45,411 nt of DNA from Acetobacterium fimetarium (GTDB taxonomy: Bacteria; Bacillota; Clostridia; Eubacteriales; Eubacteriaceae), in contig NZ_WJBC01000022.1 of NCBI RefSeq assembly GCF_014284475.1, forward strand, positions 1 to 45,411, read 5' to 3'. Numbering within the stretch: position 1 is the first letter of the stretch; the number at the start of each line of letters is the position of its first letter. Below, piece by piece: positions 17,526 to 25,470 of this stretch. Position numbers and translations under genes: made by a program. The notes beneath the pieces were generated by a model. It was not told the DNA's origin. It worked only from the letters and a program-made list of their open reading frames with translations, and did not search any database.

Positions 17526-19490
17526 ATGGCAAATAAAAAAGTGAAAGTCGGATTGGCAACAGTGGCAGTGGCTGGCGCCGGGGCCACCGCAATGGTGGTA
17601 AAAAACAAGCTGAAAAAAAATAATGAGAAAAAGCAAATACCCCAGGATTCCAATTACCGGAACACCGAACGTGGGAAACATCAAAAAAACAGCAAGGGGA
17701 TCTATTATACCAATGGTAATTACGAAGCTTTTGCAACCCCCAGAAAACCAGAAGGAGTCGATGACAAAAACGCCTACATTGTCGGTAGTGGCTTAGCGGC
17801 ACTGGCAACGGCTTGTTTTCTGGTTCGGGATGGACAAATGCCGGGCTCGCACATTCATATTCTGGAGGCGATGGATGTCGCCGGTGGGGCCTGTGATGGA
17901 ATTGAAGATCCGACCAGAGGATATGTGATGCGGGGCGGCCGGGAAATGGAAAACCATTTCGAGTGTCTGTGGGACTTGTTTCGCAGTATTCCGTCCCTTG
18001 AAATCCCGGGCGCCTCAGTTTTGGATGAATTTTATTGGTTAAACAAAGAAGATCCCAATTATTCATTGTGTCGTGCCACTAGAAATCAGGGCGTTGATGC
18101 CCAGACAGATGGGAAATTTAACTTAAGTCAGAAGGGCTGTATGGAAATCATGAAACTCTTCATGACAAAGGATGAAGATTTATATGACAAAACCATTGAG
18201 GATGTATTTGATGAAGAGGTGTTCGATTCCACGTTCTGGCTTTATTGGCGAACGATGTTTGCCTTTGAGAACTGGCACAGTGCGCTGGAGATGAAACTGT
18301 ATTTTCAACGATTTATTCATCACATTGGTGGATTGCCGGATTTTAGCGCTTTGAAATTCACAAAATTTAACCAATATGAATCATTAATTCTACCGATGCA
18401 GAAGTATCTGGAAGCAGCCGGTGTAAAATTTGAATTTAATACCGAAGTAACCAATGTCATCTTTGAGATCGCTGAAAATAAAAAGGTCGCCAAAGCAATT
18501 GAATATAACGTAAACGGAGTTGAGAAAGGGCTGGTGCTGACAGAAAATGATCTGGTATTTGTGACAAACGGAAGCTGTACCGAAGGAACAATTTACGGCG
18601 ACCAGAATCATGCGCCAAACGGGGATGCCGAAGTGAGAACCAGTGGCAGCTGGAGCTTGTGGAAAAACATCGCCCAGCAGGATCCGGCATTTGGACATCC
18701 GGAAAAGTTCTGCTCTGATATCAAGAAAACAAATTGGGAATCAGCAACGATCACAACCTTAGATGATAAAATAATGCCATATCTCACAAATATTTGTAAA
18801 AGAGATCCGAAAAGTGGAAAAGTCGTAACCGGTGGGATTGTCAGCTGTGTGGATTCGTCATGGCTGCTCAGCTGGACCATTAACAGACAGGGGCAGTTTA
18901 AGGAACAGGATAAAGACAAAGTGTGTGTATGGGTCTATGGCCTATTCTCAGATGTACCGGGAGATTATGTAAAAAAACCAATGAAAGATTGTACCGGCAA
19001 AGAAATTACCAAAGAATGGTTGTATCATTTGGGTGTACCGGTCAATCAAATTGATGAACTGGCTGAAAACAGTGCCATCGGTGTACCAACCATGATGCCT
19101 TATATTACCGCCTTTTTCATGCCACGAACCAAAGGGGACCGACCCGATGTCATTCCGGATGGCTGCGTTAATTTTGCTTTTCTGGGTCAGTTTGCCGAAA
19201 CTCCCAGAGATACCGTCTTTACAACCGAGTATTCAGTCAGAACCGCAATGGAATCGGTTTATGGGCTGCTTGGTGTTGACAGAGGTGTGCCGGAAGTGTG
19301 GGGGAGTGTCTACGATATCAGAGAGCTGCTTGATAGCAGTGTAAAACTGATGGATGGAAAATCACCATTGGAAATTGAACTGCCAGGCCCTCTGAATCTG
19401 ATAAAAAAACCAATCATTCATTTTACAAAAGGAACCGTGATTGAAAAAATACTAAAAGACCATGATGTTTTAAAAGATGAGATGCTTTAA
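17526..19490 (+). CDS. ohyA: Oleate hydratase (FAD-dependent, MCRA family)
   Basis: A 654-residue enzyme that adds water across the cis-9 double bond of unsaturated fatty acids, giving 10-hydroxy products. Seen: FAD-binding IVGSGLAALATACFL (85-99), ILEAMDVAGGACDG, RGGREMENHFE with Glu140, FAFENWHSALEMKLYFQRF with Tyr259, and FLGQFAETPRDTVFTTEYSV near the C-terminus. Glu140 and Tyr259 align, both offset by 18, with the catalytic Glu122 and Tyr241 described for the Elizabethkingia enzyme (recalled). An N-terminal extension of about 58 residues has a hydrophobic stretch at 8-25 followed by a lysine-rich segment, which may anchor it to the membrane. Start ATG 17526 was chosen over TTG 17496 because AGGCAGG precedes it. 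The IS3 element inserted about 90 bases upstream may have replaced its promoter. Confidence 0.93.
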   Translation: MANKKVKVGLATVAVAGAGATAMVVKNKLKKNNEKKQIPQDSNYRNTERGKHQKNSKGIYYTNGNYEAFATPRKPEGVDDKNAYIVGSGLAALATACFLVRDGQMPGSHIHILEAMDVAGGACDGIEDPTRGYVMRGGREMENHFECLWDLFRSIPSLEIPGASVLDEFYWLNKEDPNYSLCRATRNQGVDAQTDGKFNLSQKGCMEIMKLFMTKDEDLYDKTIEDVFDEEVFDSTFWLYWRTMFAFENWHSALEMKLYFQRFIHHIGGLPDFSALKFTKFNQYESLILPMQKYLEAAGVKFEFNTEVTNVIFEIAENKKVAKAIEYNVNGVEKGLVLTENDLVFVTNGSCTEGTIYGDQNHAPNGDAEVRTSGSWSLWKNIAQQDPAFGHPEKFCSDIKKTNWESATITTLDDKIMPYLTNICKRDPKSGKVVTGGIVSCVDSSWLLSWTINRQGQFKEQDKDKVCVWVYGLFSDVPGDYVKKPMKDCTGKEITKEWLYHLGVPVNQIDELAENSAIGVPTMMPYITAFFMPRTKGDRPDVIPDGCVNFAFLGQFAETPRDTVFTTEYSVRTAMESVYGLLGVDRGVPEVWGSVYDIRELLDSSVKLMDGKSPLEIELPGPLNLIKKPIIHFTKGTVIEKILKDHDVLKDEML

Positions 19491-19544
19491 GTTCCTGCAA
19501 GAATAAAAATTAAAAGATGGTATAAAAAAAGAAAAATAGTCGGG

Positions 19545-19580
19545 AAAGACCCTGTGACGTGAAGGCGCAGGGTCTTTATT
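19545..19580 (+). terminator. Terminator of oleate hydratase gene
   Basis: AAAGACCCTG (19545) pairs with CAGGGTCTTT (ending 19577), with a loop of 13 bases and a T-rich tail. A strong rho-independent terminator. Confidence 0.85.
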
Positions 19581-19738
19581 AAGTTAGGGATGACAAAGGT
19601 AGCCGGAGGCAGACGTTTTTATTTATTGTCAAATGACAATAAGTAAAAAAACAGATATTTGTATGAGCTGTTTTATGGTAAAATCATCGCAGTGAATAAA
19701 GAACAAGAAGCTGGCCTGAAGAGGTGCACCTTTTTTGT

Positions 19739-20028
19739 CAAGTTGGCGTTAATGATGCCTATTCTTATCTGGACTTCTACCCGGCCCAGCAGGCGGACGG
19801 AACGATTTCGGCCCCGGTACTGTTTAAGAATATTCAGCGCACCTGGGCGATGGGCAATATTACCTGAACACCGGCACCTGGGTTGATCATAATACCGATT
19901 CTCCCGAGGCCGCCCGCACCTTTGCGGTGATTACCACCGGCAAAAAAGATACCACCGCCCTTTACAGCTATGGCGAAGATGGCACGATTAAGGATGTTAG
20001 TGCCTTATTCAGCAAGAAAGCCGAATAA
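19739..20028 (+). pseudogene. C-terminal remnant of a calcineurin-like metallophosphatase
   Basis: Two adjacent frames read as one protein end: VNDAYSYLDFYPAQQADGTI then VLFKNIQRTWAMG in the first, and GQYYLNTGTWVDHNTD then ARTFAVITTGKKDTTALYSY to a stop at 20026 in the second. A frameshift near 19858 separates them. NTGTWVD followed by FAVI and LY.Y is the typical end of metallophosphoesterases, but the metal-binding motifs are missing. A promoter-like stretch lies at 19640-19690. The remainder of the 19491-20220 gap holds only the two terminators. Confidence 0.65.
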
Positions 20029-20089
20029 GGGCGGCGGGAGCCGCAATATGATTTAAATTAAAGAATTACCCGGTTAGCAAGAAAAAGGG

Positions 20090-20130
20090 CCTGATCTTTG
20101 CATCGCAATGCGCAAGGATCAGGTCACTTT
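20090..20130 (+). terminator. Terminator after metallophosphatase remnant
   Basis: CCTGATCTTTGC (20090-20101) pairs with GCAAGGATCAGG (20112-20123) with one G-U pair, followed by TCACTTTTATTT. The terminator has outlived the gene it served. Confidence 0.8.
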
Positions 20131-20220
20131 TATTTGAGAAGCCAATGGTAAATACGTTAGGATATGTTATGATAAAATCAGCTTAAAAGTTGGCAAATTA
20201 AAAGAAGGAGTGGAAGACTG

Positions 20221-20634
20221 ATGGACACTGTTGAACGTTTTATCAAAGCCCAGGAAGAAAGCTATGGGCAGGCACTAGAGGAAATAAAAAATGGCCACAA
20301 GCGCAGCCATTGGATGTGGTATGTTTTTCCCCAGCTTAAAGGATTGGGCCGGAGTGAAACCGCACGGTATTACGGCATCGCCAATCGGACCGAAGCTGAG
20401 GCCTATCTGGCCGATCCACTGCTGGGTTCGCGTTTGCTGGAGATTTCCGGAGAATTGTTAAAGCTTGAGTCTTGTGATGCCAGGGAGGTATTTGGCCGGC
20501 CCGATGATGTGAAGCTCAAATCGTCAATGACCCTGTTTTATCTGGTTGATGGTAATCCGATCTTTAAAGCGGTTCTGGATAAATTTTTTGCTGGTGAGCT
20601 GGATGAAGTTACCGCTGATCAACTTGACAAGTGA
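20221..20634 (+). CDS. DUF1810 family protein
   Basis: A 137-residue protein of the DUF1810 family (sometimes mislabelled calpastatin), thought to share a fold with NADAR proteins; no activity is established to my knowledge. Seen: ERFIKAQEESYGQALEEIKN, the conserved SHWMWYVFPQLKGLGRSETA, YYGIANRTEAEAYLADPLLG and DDVKLKSSMTLFYLV. AAGGAG precedes the ATG. It is soluble and stands alone between gene debris and the lantibiotic-immunity genes. Confidence 0.85.
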   Translation: MDTVERFIKAQEESYGQALEEIKNGHKRSHWMWYVFPQLKGLGRSETARYYGIANRTEAEAYLADPLLGSRLLEISGELLKLESCDAREVFGRPDDVKLKSSMTLFYLVDGNPIFKAVLDKFFAGELDEVTADQLDK

Positions 20635-20791
20635 GCATAGCAGTATCAAAAATATGTGTCATTTAGGTTTTATTGATGGGCGTAACCTCAGTTTTATAGC
20701 TCTCTTTTCAAATAAATCATTAACACATTTATCGCGACACGCAATTAAACAGTTCCTGATATTACATAGATGAAAAAAAGACACGATAAAG

Positions 20792-20812
20792 GAAACGGCG
20801 ACTTTGTCATGC
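20792..20812 (-). repeat. Partial REP-like palindrome
   Basis: GAAACGGCGACTTTGTCATG carries the GTCATGCC end of the family and a degenerate core, between DUF1810 and the LanF-type ATPase. Nothing else is recognisable in 20635-20923. Confidence 0.45.
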
Positions 20813-20923
20813 CTGCTTGATATGCGAATTGGTTTATAAGCAAATCAAATTAATAGTTCAGTCTTTATACTTTCTTTATAACTGTCGCTTAGCCTAGTTA
20901 TATCAAGAGAAAAGAGGCTATTT

Positions 20924-21628
20924 ATGGAAGAACTATTGATTACAAAGGATTTGTGCAAAAACTACCGGCATCAGAAAGCGAACGACAGGATTTCAATCAC
21001 GGTCAGAAAAAACAGTATTTACGGTCTGCTCGGTCCGAATGGCGCGGGGAAATCGACCTTACTCAAAATAATAACCGGCATGATACAGCCATCGTCAGGG
21101 GAGATTTTTTTTGACGGCAGGAAATGGGAACGAAAAGATCTGCTGAAGATCGGTGCCTTGATTGAAGAACCACCGGTTTATGAGAATTTAACCGCCGTTG
21201 AAAACCTGAAGGTCAGGGCCCTCTTATACAATTTGCCAAACAGCAGGATTGAAGAGGTGCTTAAACTTGTCGGACTGACAAATACCGGCAAGAAAAAAGC
21301 CGGACAATTTTCAATGGGGATGAAACAACGGCTGGGAATTGCGCTGGCGCTTTTAAATAATCCGACACTTTTAATTCTGGATGAGCCCACAAACGGCCTT
21401 GATCCGATTGGGGTACAGGATTTAAGAAAACTGATTTTATCATTTCCCCGAAAAGGCATAACGGTGATTCTGTCAAGCCATCTCTTATCGGAGGTGGAAC
21501 AAATTGCTGATGATATTGGCATCATTGCCAATGGCAAACTCTGGTATCAAGAGGCGGTTCATGCCCATGAAAACCTGGAGAGTCTGTTTATGGATGTGGT
21601 CAGAAAGTCGGTGACTGCCAATGATTAA
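20924..21628 (+). CDS. Lantibiotic-protection ABC transporter ATP-binding protein (LanF type)
   Basis: A 234-residue ATPase with Walker A GPNGAGKST, Q-loop ALIEEPPVYENLTA, signature FSMGMKQR, Walker B LLILDEPTNGLD and switch SSHLLSEVEQ. EEPPVYENLTAVENL and NGLDPIGVQDLRKLI are typical of the BcrA/LanF group that protects cells from lantibiotics and related peptides. It overlaps the permease gene by eight bases, so the two are translationally coupled. Because the permease is truncated and no LanG gene follows, the ATPase is probably left without a full partner. Confidence 0.88.
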   Translation: MEELLITKDLCKNYRHQKANDRISITVRKNSIYGLLGPNGAGKSTLLKIITGMIQPSSGEIFFDGRKWERKDLLKIGALIEEPPVYENLTAVENLKVRALLYNLPNSRIEEVLKLVGLTNTGKKKAGQFSMGMKQRLGIALALLNNPTLLILDEPTNGLDPIGVQDLRKLILSFPRKGITVILSSHLLSEVEQIADDIGIIANGKLWYQEAVHAHENLESLFMDVVRKSVTAND

Positions 21629-22280
21629 TTGTCTGAAATCCGAATGGTTAAAACAAAAACACCGGTTTTCGTTAAAACTCGTCTGGATCAGTCCGCTTGT
21701 TCCCCTTGTCCTGGCGCTTATTCTGATGGGGGGGCGTTATTTTTTTGAAGCCGCTTTCAACTGGTGGTATACACTGCTGCTGCCGGGCACCCTGGCGATG
21801 ATGGTCGCCTTTACTGTCGCAGCCGAAAAAAGACATAACCGGCACGGCCTTTTTGCTGTTTATATCAATAAAAAAGATTTATGGTTGGCGCAGCTTTTTA
21901 TGAATACCCTTCAGCTGCTGCTGCTTAATCTGATTTTTTGTATTGATCTGATCCTATTGGGCGCACTTTTGGGCATTACGGTTCCCTTTAGCAAGGCGCT
22001 GATCGGGAGTCTGGTGTTATTTGTAAGCCTGGCCTGGCAAATCCCCTTCTTTTTATTTATCAGCGAGAAGATGGGCACTTTTTTTACGATTATGCTTAGT
22101 TTAATTGGCAACATGGGTTTTGGGATCTTCTTTTCGCCAACAAAACTTTGGATGGTTCCTTTTGCCATTCCTGCTAGACTGATGTGTCCGATCAAACGAC
22201 ATAGGGACGTTTCGTTTGTCATGCCTTTTAATCCGAAACGACATAGGGACGTTTCGTTTGTCATGCCTTTTAATCCGTGA
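21621..22280 (+). pseudogene. Lantibiotic-protection ABC permease (LanE/MutE type), 3' end replaced by REP-like repeats
   Basis: From ATG 21621 the protein runs as a normal MutE/LanE permease: INCLKSEWLKQKHR, five hydrophobic segments, and SPTKLWMVPFAIPARLMCPI near residue 190. It then enters two identical 42-base repeats and reads KRHRDVSFVMPFNP twice before a stop at 22278. The family is about 240-250 residues, so the last membrane segment(s) are lost, and the LanG permease that normally follows is absent. An intact RAYT gene starts 33 bases further on. It is probably non-functional, although a hybrid protein of 219 residues could still be made. Confidence 0.85.
22194..22277 (-). repeat. 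Two identical 42-base tandem units of the REP-like family
   Basis: Units 22194-22235 and 22236-22277 are identical, each AAACGACATAGGGACGTTTC then GTTTGTCATGCC and TTTTAATCCG. Each holds one reverse-orientation palindrome plus ten bases of tail. 42 bases is 14 codons, so the interrupted permease frame stays open through both. Confidence 0.93.
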
Positions 22281-22286
22281 TATACT
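22258..22286 (+). promoter_or_regulatory. RAYT promoter with its -35 box inside the REP-like palindrome
   Basis: TTGTCA (22258-22263), 17 bases, TATACT (22281-22286), 26 bases before the RAYT start. The -35 hexamer is the conserved end of the palindrome. The same arrangement, with TAGACT, is found at 10265-10293, and a weaker form precedes the RAYT pseudogene at about 2900-2925. Confidence 0.6.
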
Positions 22287-22312
22287 AAAAAAAACGGGAG
22301 GTGAAATTAAAA

Positions 22313-23074
22313 ATGGCAAGACAAGCGCGAAAAAAAAGCACTACCGGCATTTACCATGTGATGCTGAAAGGTCTGGATGGGCGTAACATTTTTCTGGATG
22401 ATGCGGATCGATCAGTCTTTATGGAAAAGCTGAATAAGGCCAGAGAAACCGGCGGTTTTCAGTTGTATGCCTATTGTCTGATGGATAACCACGTTCATCT
22501 GCTGCTCAAAGAAGGAGAAGACCTGGGCACCAGCATCAAACGGATTACCGTTGGCTATGTGCAATTGCACAACAACAAATACGGTCGAACCGGCCATCTC
22601 TTTCAGAATCGTTTTAATAGTGAAGCCGTCGAAGATGACCAATATCTGATGATGGTGATTCGGTATATTCACCGCAATCCCTTAAAAGCCGGTATGGTTT
22701 CTCGACTGAAGGAATATTCATGGAGCAGTTATCAACAAATTATTCAGGCTTATCAGGGAAACTCGTCGATCATCGATATGGGGATCATCAAAGAGTATTT
22801 TCCGACCGCAGCAGATTTTATTCGATTTTCTGAGGAAGAAAACGAGGATGAATGTCTGGAAATAAACCTGAAAACCAGGTGCAGTGATGAACAGCTTACT
22901 GTCCTGCTGAGTAAAAATCCCGAATACCGGAATCTGGGGGAACTGTCGGTTGACAAGCGAAATCAGCTGATCCGTCAGATTCAGCAGGAAACTGGCGGCA
23001 GCATCCGTCAATTGAGTCGAGTGTTGGGGCTGGGCAAGATGATGGTGGAGCTGGCGTTGAAGAGAAGAGCATGA
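22313..23074 (+). CDS. REP-associated tyrosine transposase (RAYT, Y1/HUH family)
   Basis: A complete 253-residue IS200-like Y1 transposase of the REP-associated group. These single-strand DNA nucleases recognise short palindromes that are usually dispersed in the host genome. Seen: GIYHVMLKGLDGRNIF, the HUH motif at His60-Val-His62 in MDNHVHLLLKEGE, GHLFQNRFNSE and the catalytic-tyrosine region VIRYIHRNPLKAGM (candidate Tyr118). The C-terminal third ends in a small helix-turn-helix-like segment (SIRQLSRVLGLGKMMVELAL). ATG 22313 follows GGGAGGTG. Reverse-orientation palindromes lie upstream and a forward copy overlaps the stop codon, so the gene sits between inverted copies. This is the only intact copy here; fragments lie at 2956 and 25471. 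Confidence 0.93.
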   Translation: MARQARKKSTTGIYHVMLKGLDGRNIFLDDADRSVFMEKLNKARETGGFQLYAYCLMDNHVHLLLKEGEDLGTSIKRITVGYVQLHNNKYGRTGHLFQNRFNSEAVEDDQYLMMVIRYIHRNPLKAGMVSRLKEYSWSSYQQIIQAYQGNSSIIDMGIIKEYFPTAADFIRFSEEENEDECLEINLKTRCSDEQLTVLLSKNPEYRNLGELSVDKRNQLIRQIQQETGGSIRQLSRVLGLGKMMVELALKRRA

Positions 23075-23097
23075 CGAACAAAACGTCCCCAAGTCAT
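23071..23097 (+). repeat. REP-like palindrome overlapping the RAYT stop codon
   Basis: ATGACGAACAAAACGTCCCC then AAGTCAT, forward orientation. The RAYT TGA stop (23072-23074) is part of the repeat. Confidence 0.85.
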
Positions 23098-23146
23098 ATC
23101 GAGTTTGTGGATTGGATAACAAGGCGAAAGGAGGCCTGACTGGATA

Positions 23147-23896
23147 ATGGAGGAGTTTATCAACTTAACGGCAGATAATATAGATGACGAGCATTTGTGT
23201 TGTATCATTAGGAGCATGAAGCCTCATCCCGGTGTTGAAGCCAAAAGAAAATGGCTTGCAGAACGATTAAGGGAAGGTCATGTATTCAGAAAATTGAATG
23301 CTAAAGGCTGCTGTTTTATTGAATATGCGCCATTGGAAACAGCGTGGGTTCCGGTCATCGGTGACAATTTTTATTATATATATTGTCTGTGGGTTTCTGG
23401 AGACTTCAAGGGTAAAGGCTACGGAAAATCCCTGATGGAGTATTGCATTCAAGACGCAAAAGCAAAAGGAATGTCAGGTGTTTGTATGCTTGGCGCAAAA
23501 AAGCAGAAGAACTGGATTTCCAATCAGGCCTTTGCAAAAAAATACGGATTTGAGTCAATTGATGCAACAGTAGATGGCTATGAATTGTTGGCTTTTTCGT
23601 TTGATGGAAAAATACCGCAGTTTACTGATAAAGCGAGACAACAGCAGATAGAGAATCAGGAGCTGACGATTTTTTACAGTATGCAGTGCCCTTTTATTGT
23701 GCAGAAGATTGAAGAAATAAAACAGTACTGTGATGATAACAAGGTTGCAGCATCAATGAGACCCGTTGATTCTTTAGAAAAGGCAAAAGACCTGCCATGC
23801 GTTTTTAATAACTGGGGTTCATTTTATAAAGGTAAATTTGAAACAGTGAATTTATTGGATAAGACGGCACTCGGAAAAATATTGAAAAGGAAGTAG
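23147..23896 (+). CDS. GNAT acetyltransferase with YoaP-like C-terminal domain
   Basis: 249 residues. The N-terminal GNAT domain (about 1-150) has the acetyl-CoA loop VSGDFKGKGYGKSLMEYC and KKYGFESIDATVDGYELLAF. A YoaP-like domain follows (about 170-249), beginning FYSMQCPFIVQKIEEIK with a thioredoxin-fold-like CP motif. Family members acetylate unknown small molecules or proteins. AAAGGAGG precedes the ATG. It is the first of three consecutive GNAT genes on this strand and is separated from the next by three bases, so they are probably co-transcribed. Confidence 0.85.
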   Translation: MEEFINLTADNIDDEHLCCIIRSMKPHPGVEAKRKWLAERLREGHVFRKLNAKGCCFIEYAPLETAWVPVIGDNFYYIYCLWVSGDFKGKGYGKSLMEYCIQDAKAKGMSGVCMLGAKKQKNWISNQAFAKKYGFESIDATVDGYELLAFSFDGKIPQFTDKARQQQIENQELTIFYSMQCPFIVQKIEEIKQYCDDNKVAASMRPVDSLEKAKDLPCVFNNWGSFYKGKFETVNLLDKTALGKILKRK

Positions 23897-23899
23897 AAA

Positions 23900-24439
23900 A
23901 TGGAATTTCAAACAGAAAGATTAATACTTCGACCGTGGGAAGAAGCGGACGCAGAAAGTTTATATAAATATGCCCAAGATCCGTTAGTTGGGCCAATTGC
24001 CGGGTGGCCAATACACACAAGTGTTGAGAACAGTCGTGAGATTATCAAGAGTGTTTTGTCGGCACCTGAAACCTATGCGGTATGCCTTAAGAATGACAAT
24101 ATAGCCATTGGCAGTATAGGGCTGATTCCACCGATGCAGTCGCATACAAATGCATCTGATAATGAAATTGAAGTCGGTTATTGGATTGGCGTTCCATTCT
24201 GGGGAAAAGGTTATATCCCGGAAGCTGTATGCAGATTACAAAAGTATGCCTTTGAAGAATTAGGGTGTACAGCAATGTGGTGCGGATACTATGAAGGTAA
24301 TGAGAAATCAAAGCGGGCACAGGAAAAGTGTGGTTTTATATATCATCATACAGAAAAAGATAAACCTTGTCCGTTGATGGGAGATGTGAGAACAGAGCAT
24401 TTTACTTATCTGACAAAGGAGCAGTGGATGGCAAAATGA
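23900..24439 (+). CDS. GNAT acetyltransferase, RimJ/RimL type
   Basis: 179 residues opening ETERLILRPWEEADAESLY-like (FQTERLILRPWEEADAESLY), the hallmark of the RimJ/L group that acetylates protein N-termini or antibiotics. The acetyl-CoA-binding region is EVGYWIGVPFWGKGYIPEAV and the C-terminus has EKSKRAQEKCGFIYH. AAAAGGAAG precedes the start three bases after the previous stop. The substrate cannot be told. It probably forms an operon with its two GNAT neighbours. Confidence 0.88.
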   Translation: MEFQTERLILRPWEEADAESLYKYAQDPLVGPIAGWPIHTSVENSREIIKSVLSAPETYAVCLKNDNIAIGSIGLIPPMQSHTNASDNEIEVGYWIGVPFWGKGYIPEAVCRLQKYAFEELGCTAMWCGYYEGNEKSKRAQEKCGFIYHHTEKDKPCPLMGDVRTEHFTYLTKEQWMAK

Positions 24440-24501
24440 GTAAATACGACGTTGTCAGGCGGGAAACAATCTACCTGGTTGACAAACGAAAGGAGAAAAA
24501 T

Positions 24502-24969
24502 ATGAAAATCATAAAAGCTGGAAAAGCAGATCTTGAGAATATTTTAGCACTTCAGTATTTAGCATACCAGAGCGAAGCCAGACTGTTAAATAATTATGAA
24601 ATTCAACCATTGACCCAAAAACTGGAAGAGGTATTTAGGGAGTTTGAAAAAGGAACGTTCTATCAGGCCGTGAATGAAAAGAATAAACTGATTGGATCGG
24701 TCAGAGGTTTTGTTGACAAAGATACGCTCTATATTGGCAAACTGATTGTACATCCGGATTATCAGGGAAATGGTATTGGCACAGCATTGCTGAAAGAAAT
24801 TGAAAAAGACAACTTCGGACTGCGGCAAGAACTGTTTACCAGTGATAAAAGCCTCAAAAATTTAAAACTTTATGAACGCACCGGTTTTGTTCAATTTAAA
24901 ACCAAACCGCTGACAGACGATCTGAATCTGGTATTTATGGAGAAACAACCGAGACCGCTCGGTCAATAG
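24502..24969 (+). CDS. GNAT acetyltransferase
   Basis: 155 residues with MKIIKAGKADLENILALQYL at the start and the acetyl-CoA loop IVHPDYQGNGIGTALLKEIE. The end has LYERTGFVQFKTKPL. ATG 24502 follows AAAGGAGAAAAAT; an in-frame ATG at 24436 overlaps the previous stop as ATGA but would add 22 residues foreign to the family. The Shine-Dalgarno follows directly on TTGACAAACGAAAGG, which resembles half of a REP-like palindrome. Third gene of the acetyltransferase cluster; substrate unknown. Confidence 0.87.
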   Translation: MKIIKAGKADLENILALQYLAYQSEARLLNNYEIQPLTQKLEEVFREFEKGTFYQAVNEKNKLIGSVRGFVDKDTLYIGKLIVHPDYQGNGIGTALLKEIEKDNFGLRQELFTSDKSLKNLKLYERTGFVQFKTKPLTDDLNLVFMEKQPRPLGQ

Positions 24970-25028
24970 TCTACATGTCATGCAGGTTGTTTTGTGCCTT
25001 AAGTGAAGTGAAGGGAATGATTATAATA

Positions 25029-25442
25029 ATGGATAACTATCAGCGGACAGAAAAGTATGATAAGTGTTTTCTATCACAAAATTTTATGGGTCCAAACGCA
25101 ATCCTTATGATTGACGAGATCACCCAAAGTGTTGAACTCACGAAGGAAATGCGTGTTTTAGATCTGGGCTGCGGCATGGGGTTAACATCGATTTTTCTGG
25201 CTAAAGAATACGGTGTACAAACATTTGCAGTTGATTTATGGATTACGGCTACCGATAACTATAAGCGTTTTCTGCAGATGGGTGTAGATGACTTTTCGAT
25301 TATGGAAATGGACTGTACCGACACAGCGTGGAGTGATTGGCTTGCTGCCGATAATCCAATTGCAAAGCAGGATATAGATATGATAAAAGCTGACAATGGC
25401 AAGTATCTGAATCTTATCTCGATAACAGGAAAAAGAAAATAG
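25029..25442 (+). pseudogene. Class I SAM-dependent methyltransferase with large in-frame deletion
   Basis: 137 codons remain. The N-terminal half is normal (MDNYQRTEKYDKCFLSQNFM, motif I VLDLGCGMGLTSIFLAKEYG, then FAVDLWITATDNYKRFLQMG). The C-terminal end (WSDWLAADNPIAKQDIDMIK, then GKYLNLISITGKRK) matches the usual end of this family. About 100 residues with motifs II-III are missing between VQMG-type and DDFS sequence near 25295, with the frame kept. The initiation region (24996-25032) resembles that of selO. REP-like and RAYT debris starts directly after the stop. It is unlikely to be active. Confidence 0.7.
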
Positions 25443-25444
25443 CT

Positions 25445-25470
25445 GTGACACAGGTCCCGAAACGTCCCCT
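25445..25470 (+). repeat. REP-like palindrome, 3' end replaced by RAYT sequence
   Basis: TGACACAGGTCCCGAAACG then TCCCCT. The final GTCAT arm is missing because the sequence runs directly into codon 36 of a RAYT fragment. Confidence 0.65.

Noticed and set aside
19640-19690. Independent promoter plus new gene at 19.66 kb
   Set aside because: The short open frame there shows no coding features; it is better explained as the decayed 5' region of the metallophosphatase remnant.
22194-22277. Tandem 42-base repeat as a possible CRISPR array
   Set aside because: Only two units with no variable spacer; the units belong to the REP-like family found singly elsewhere.
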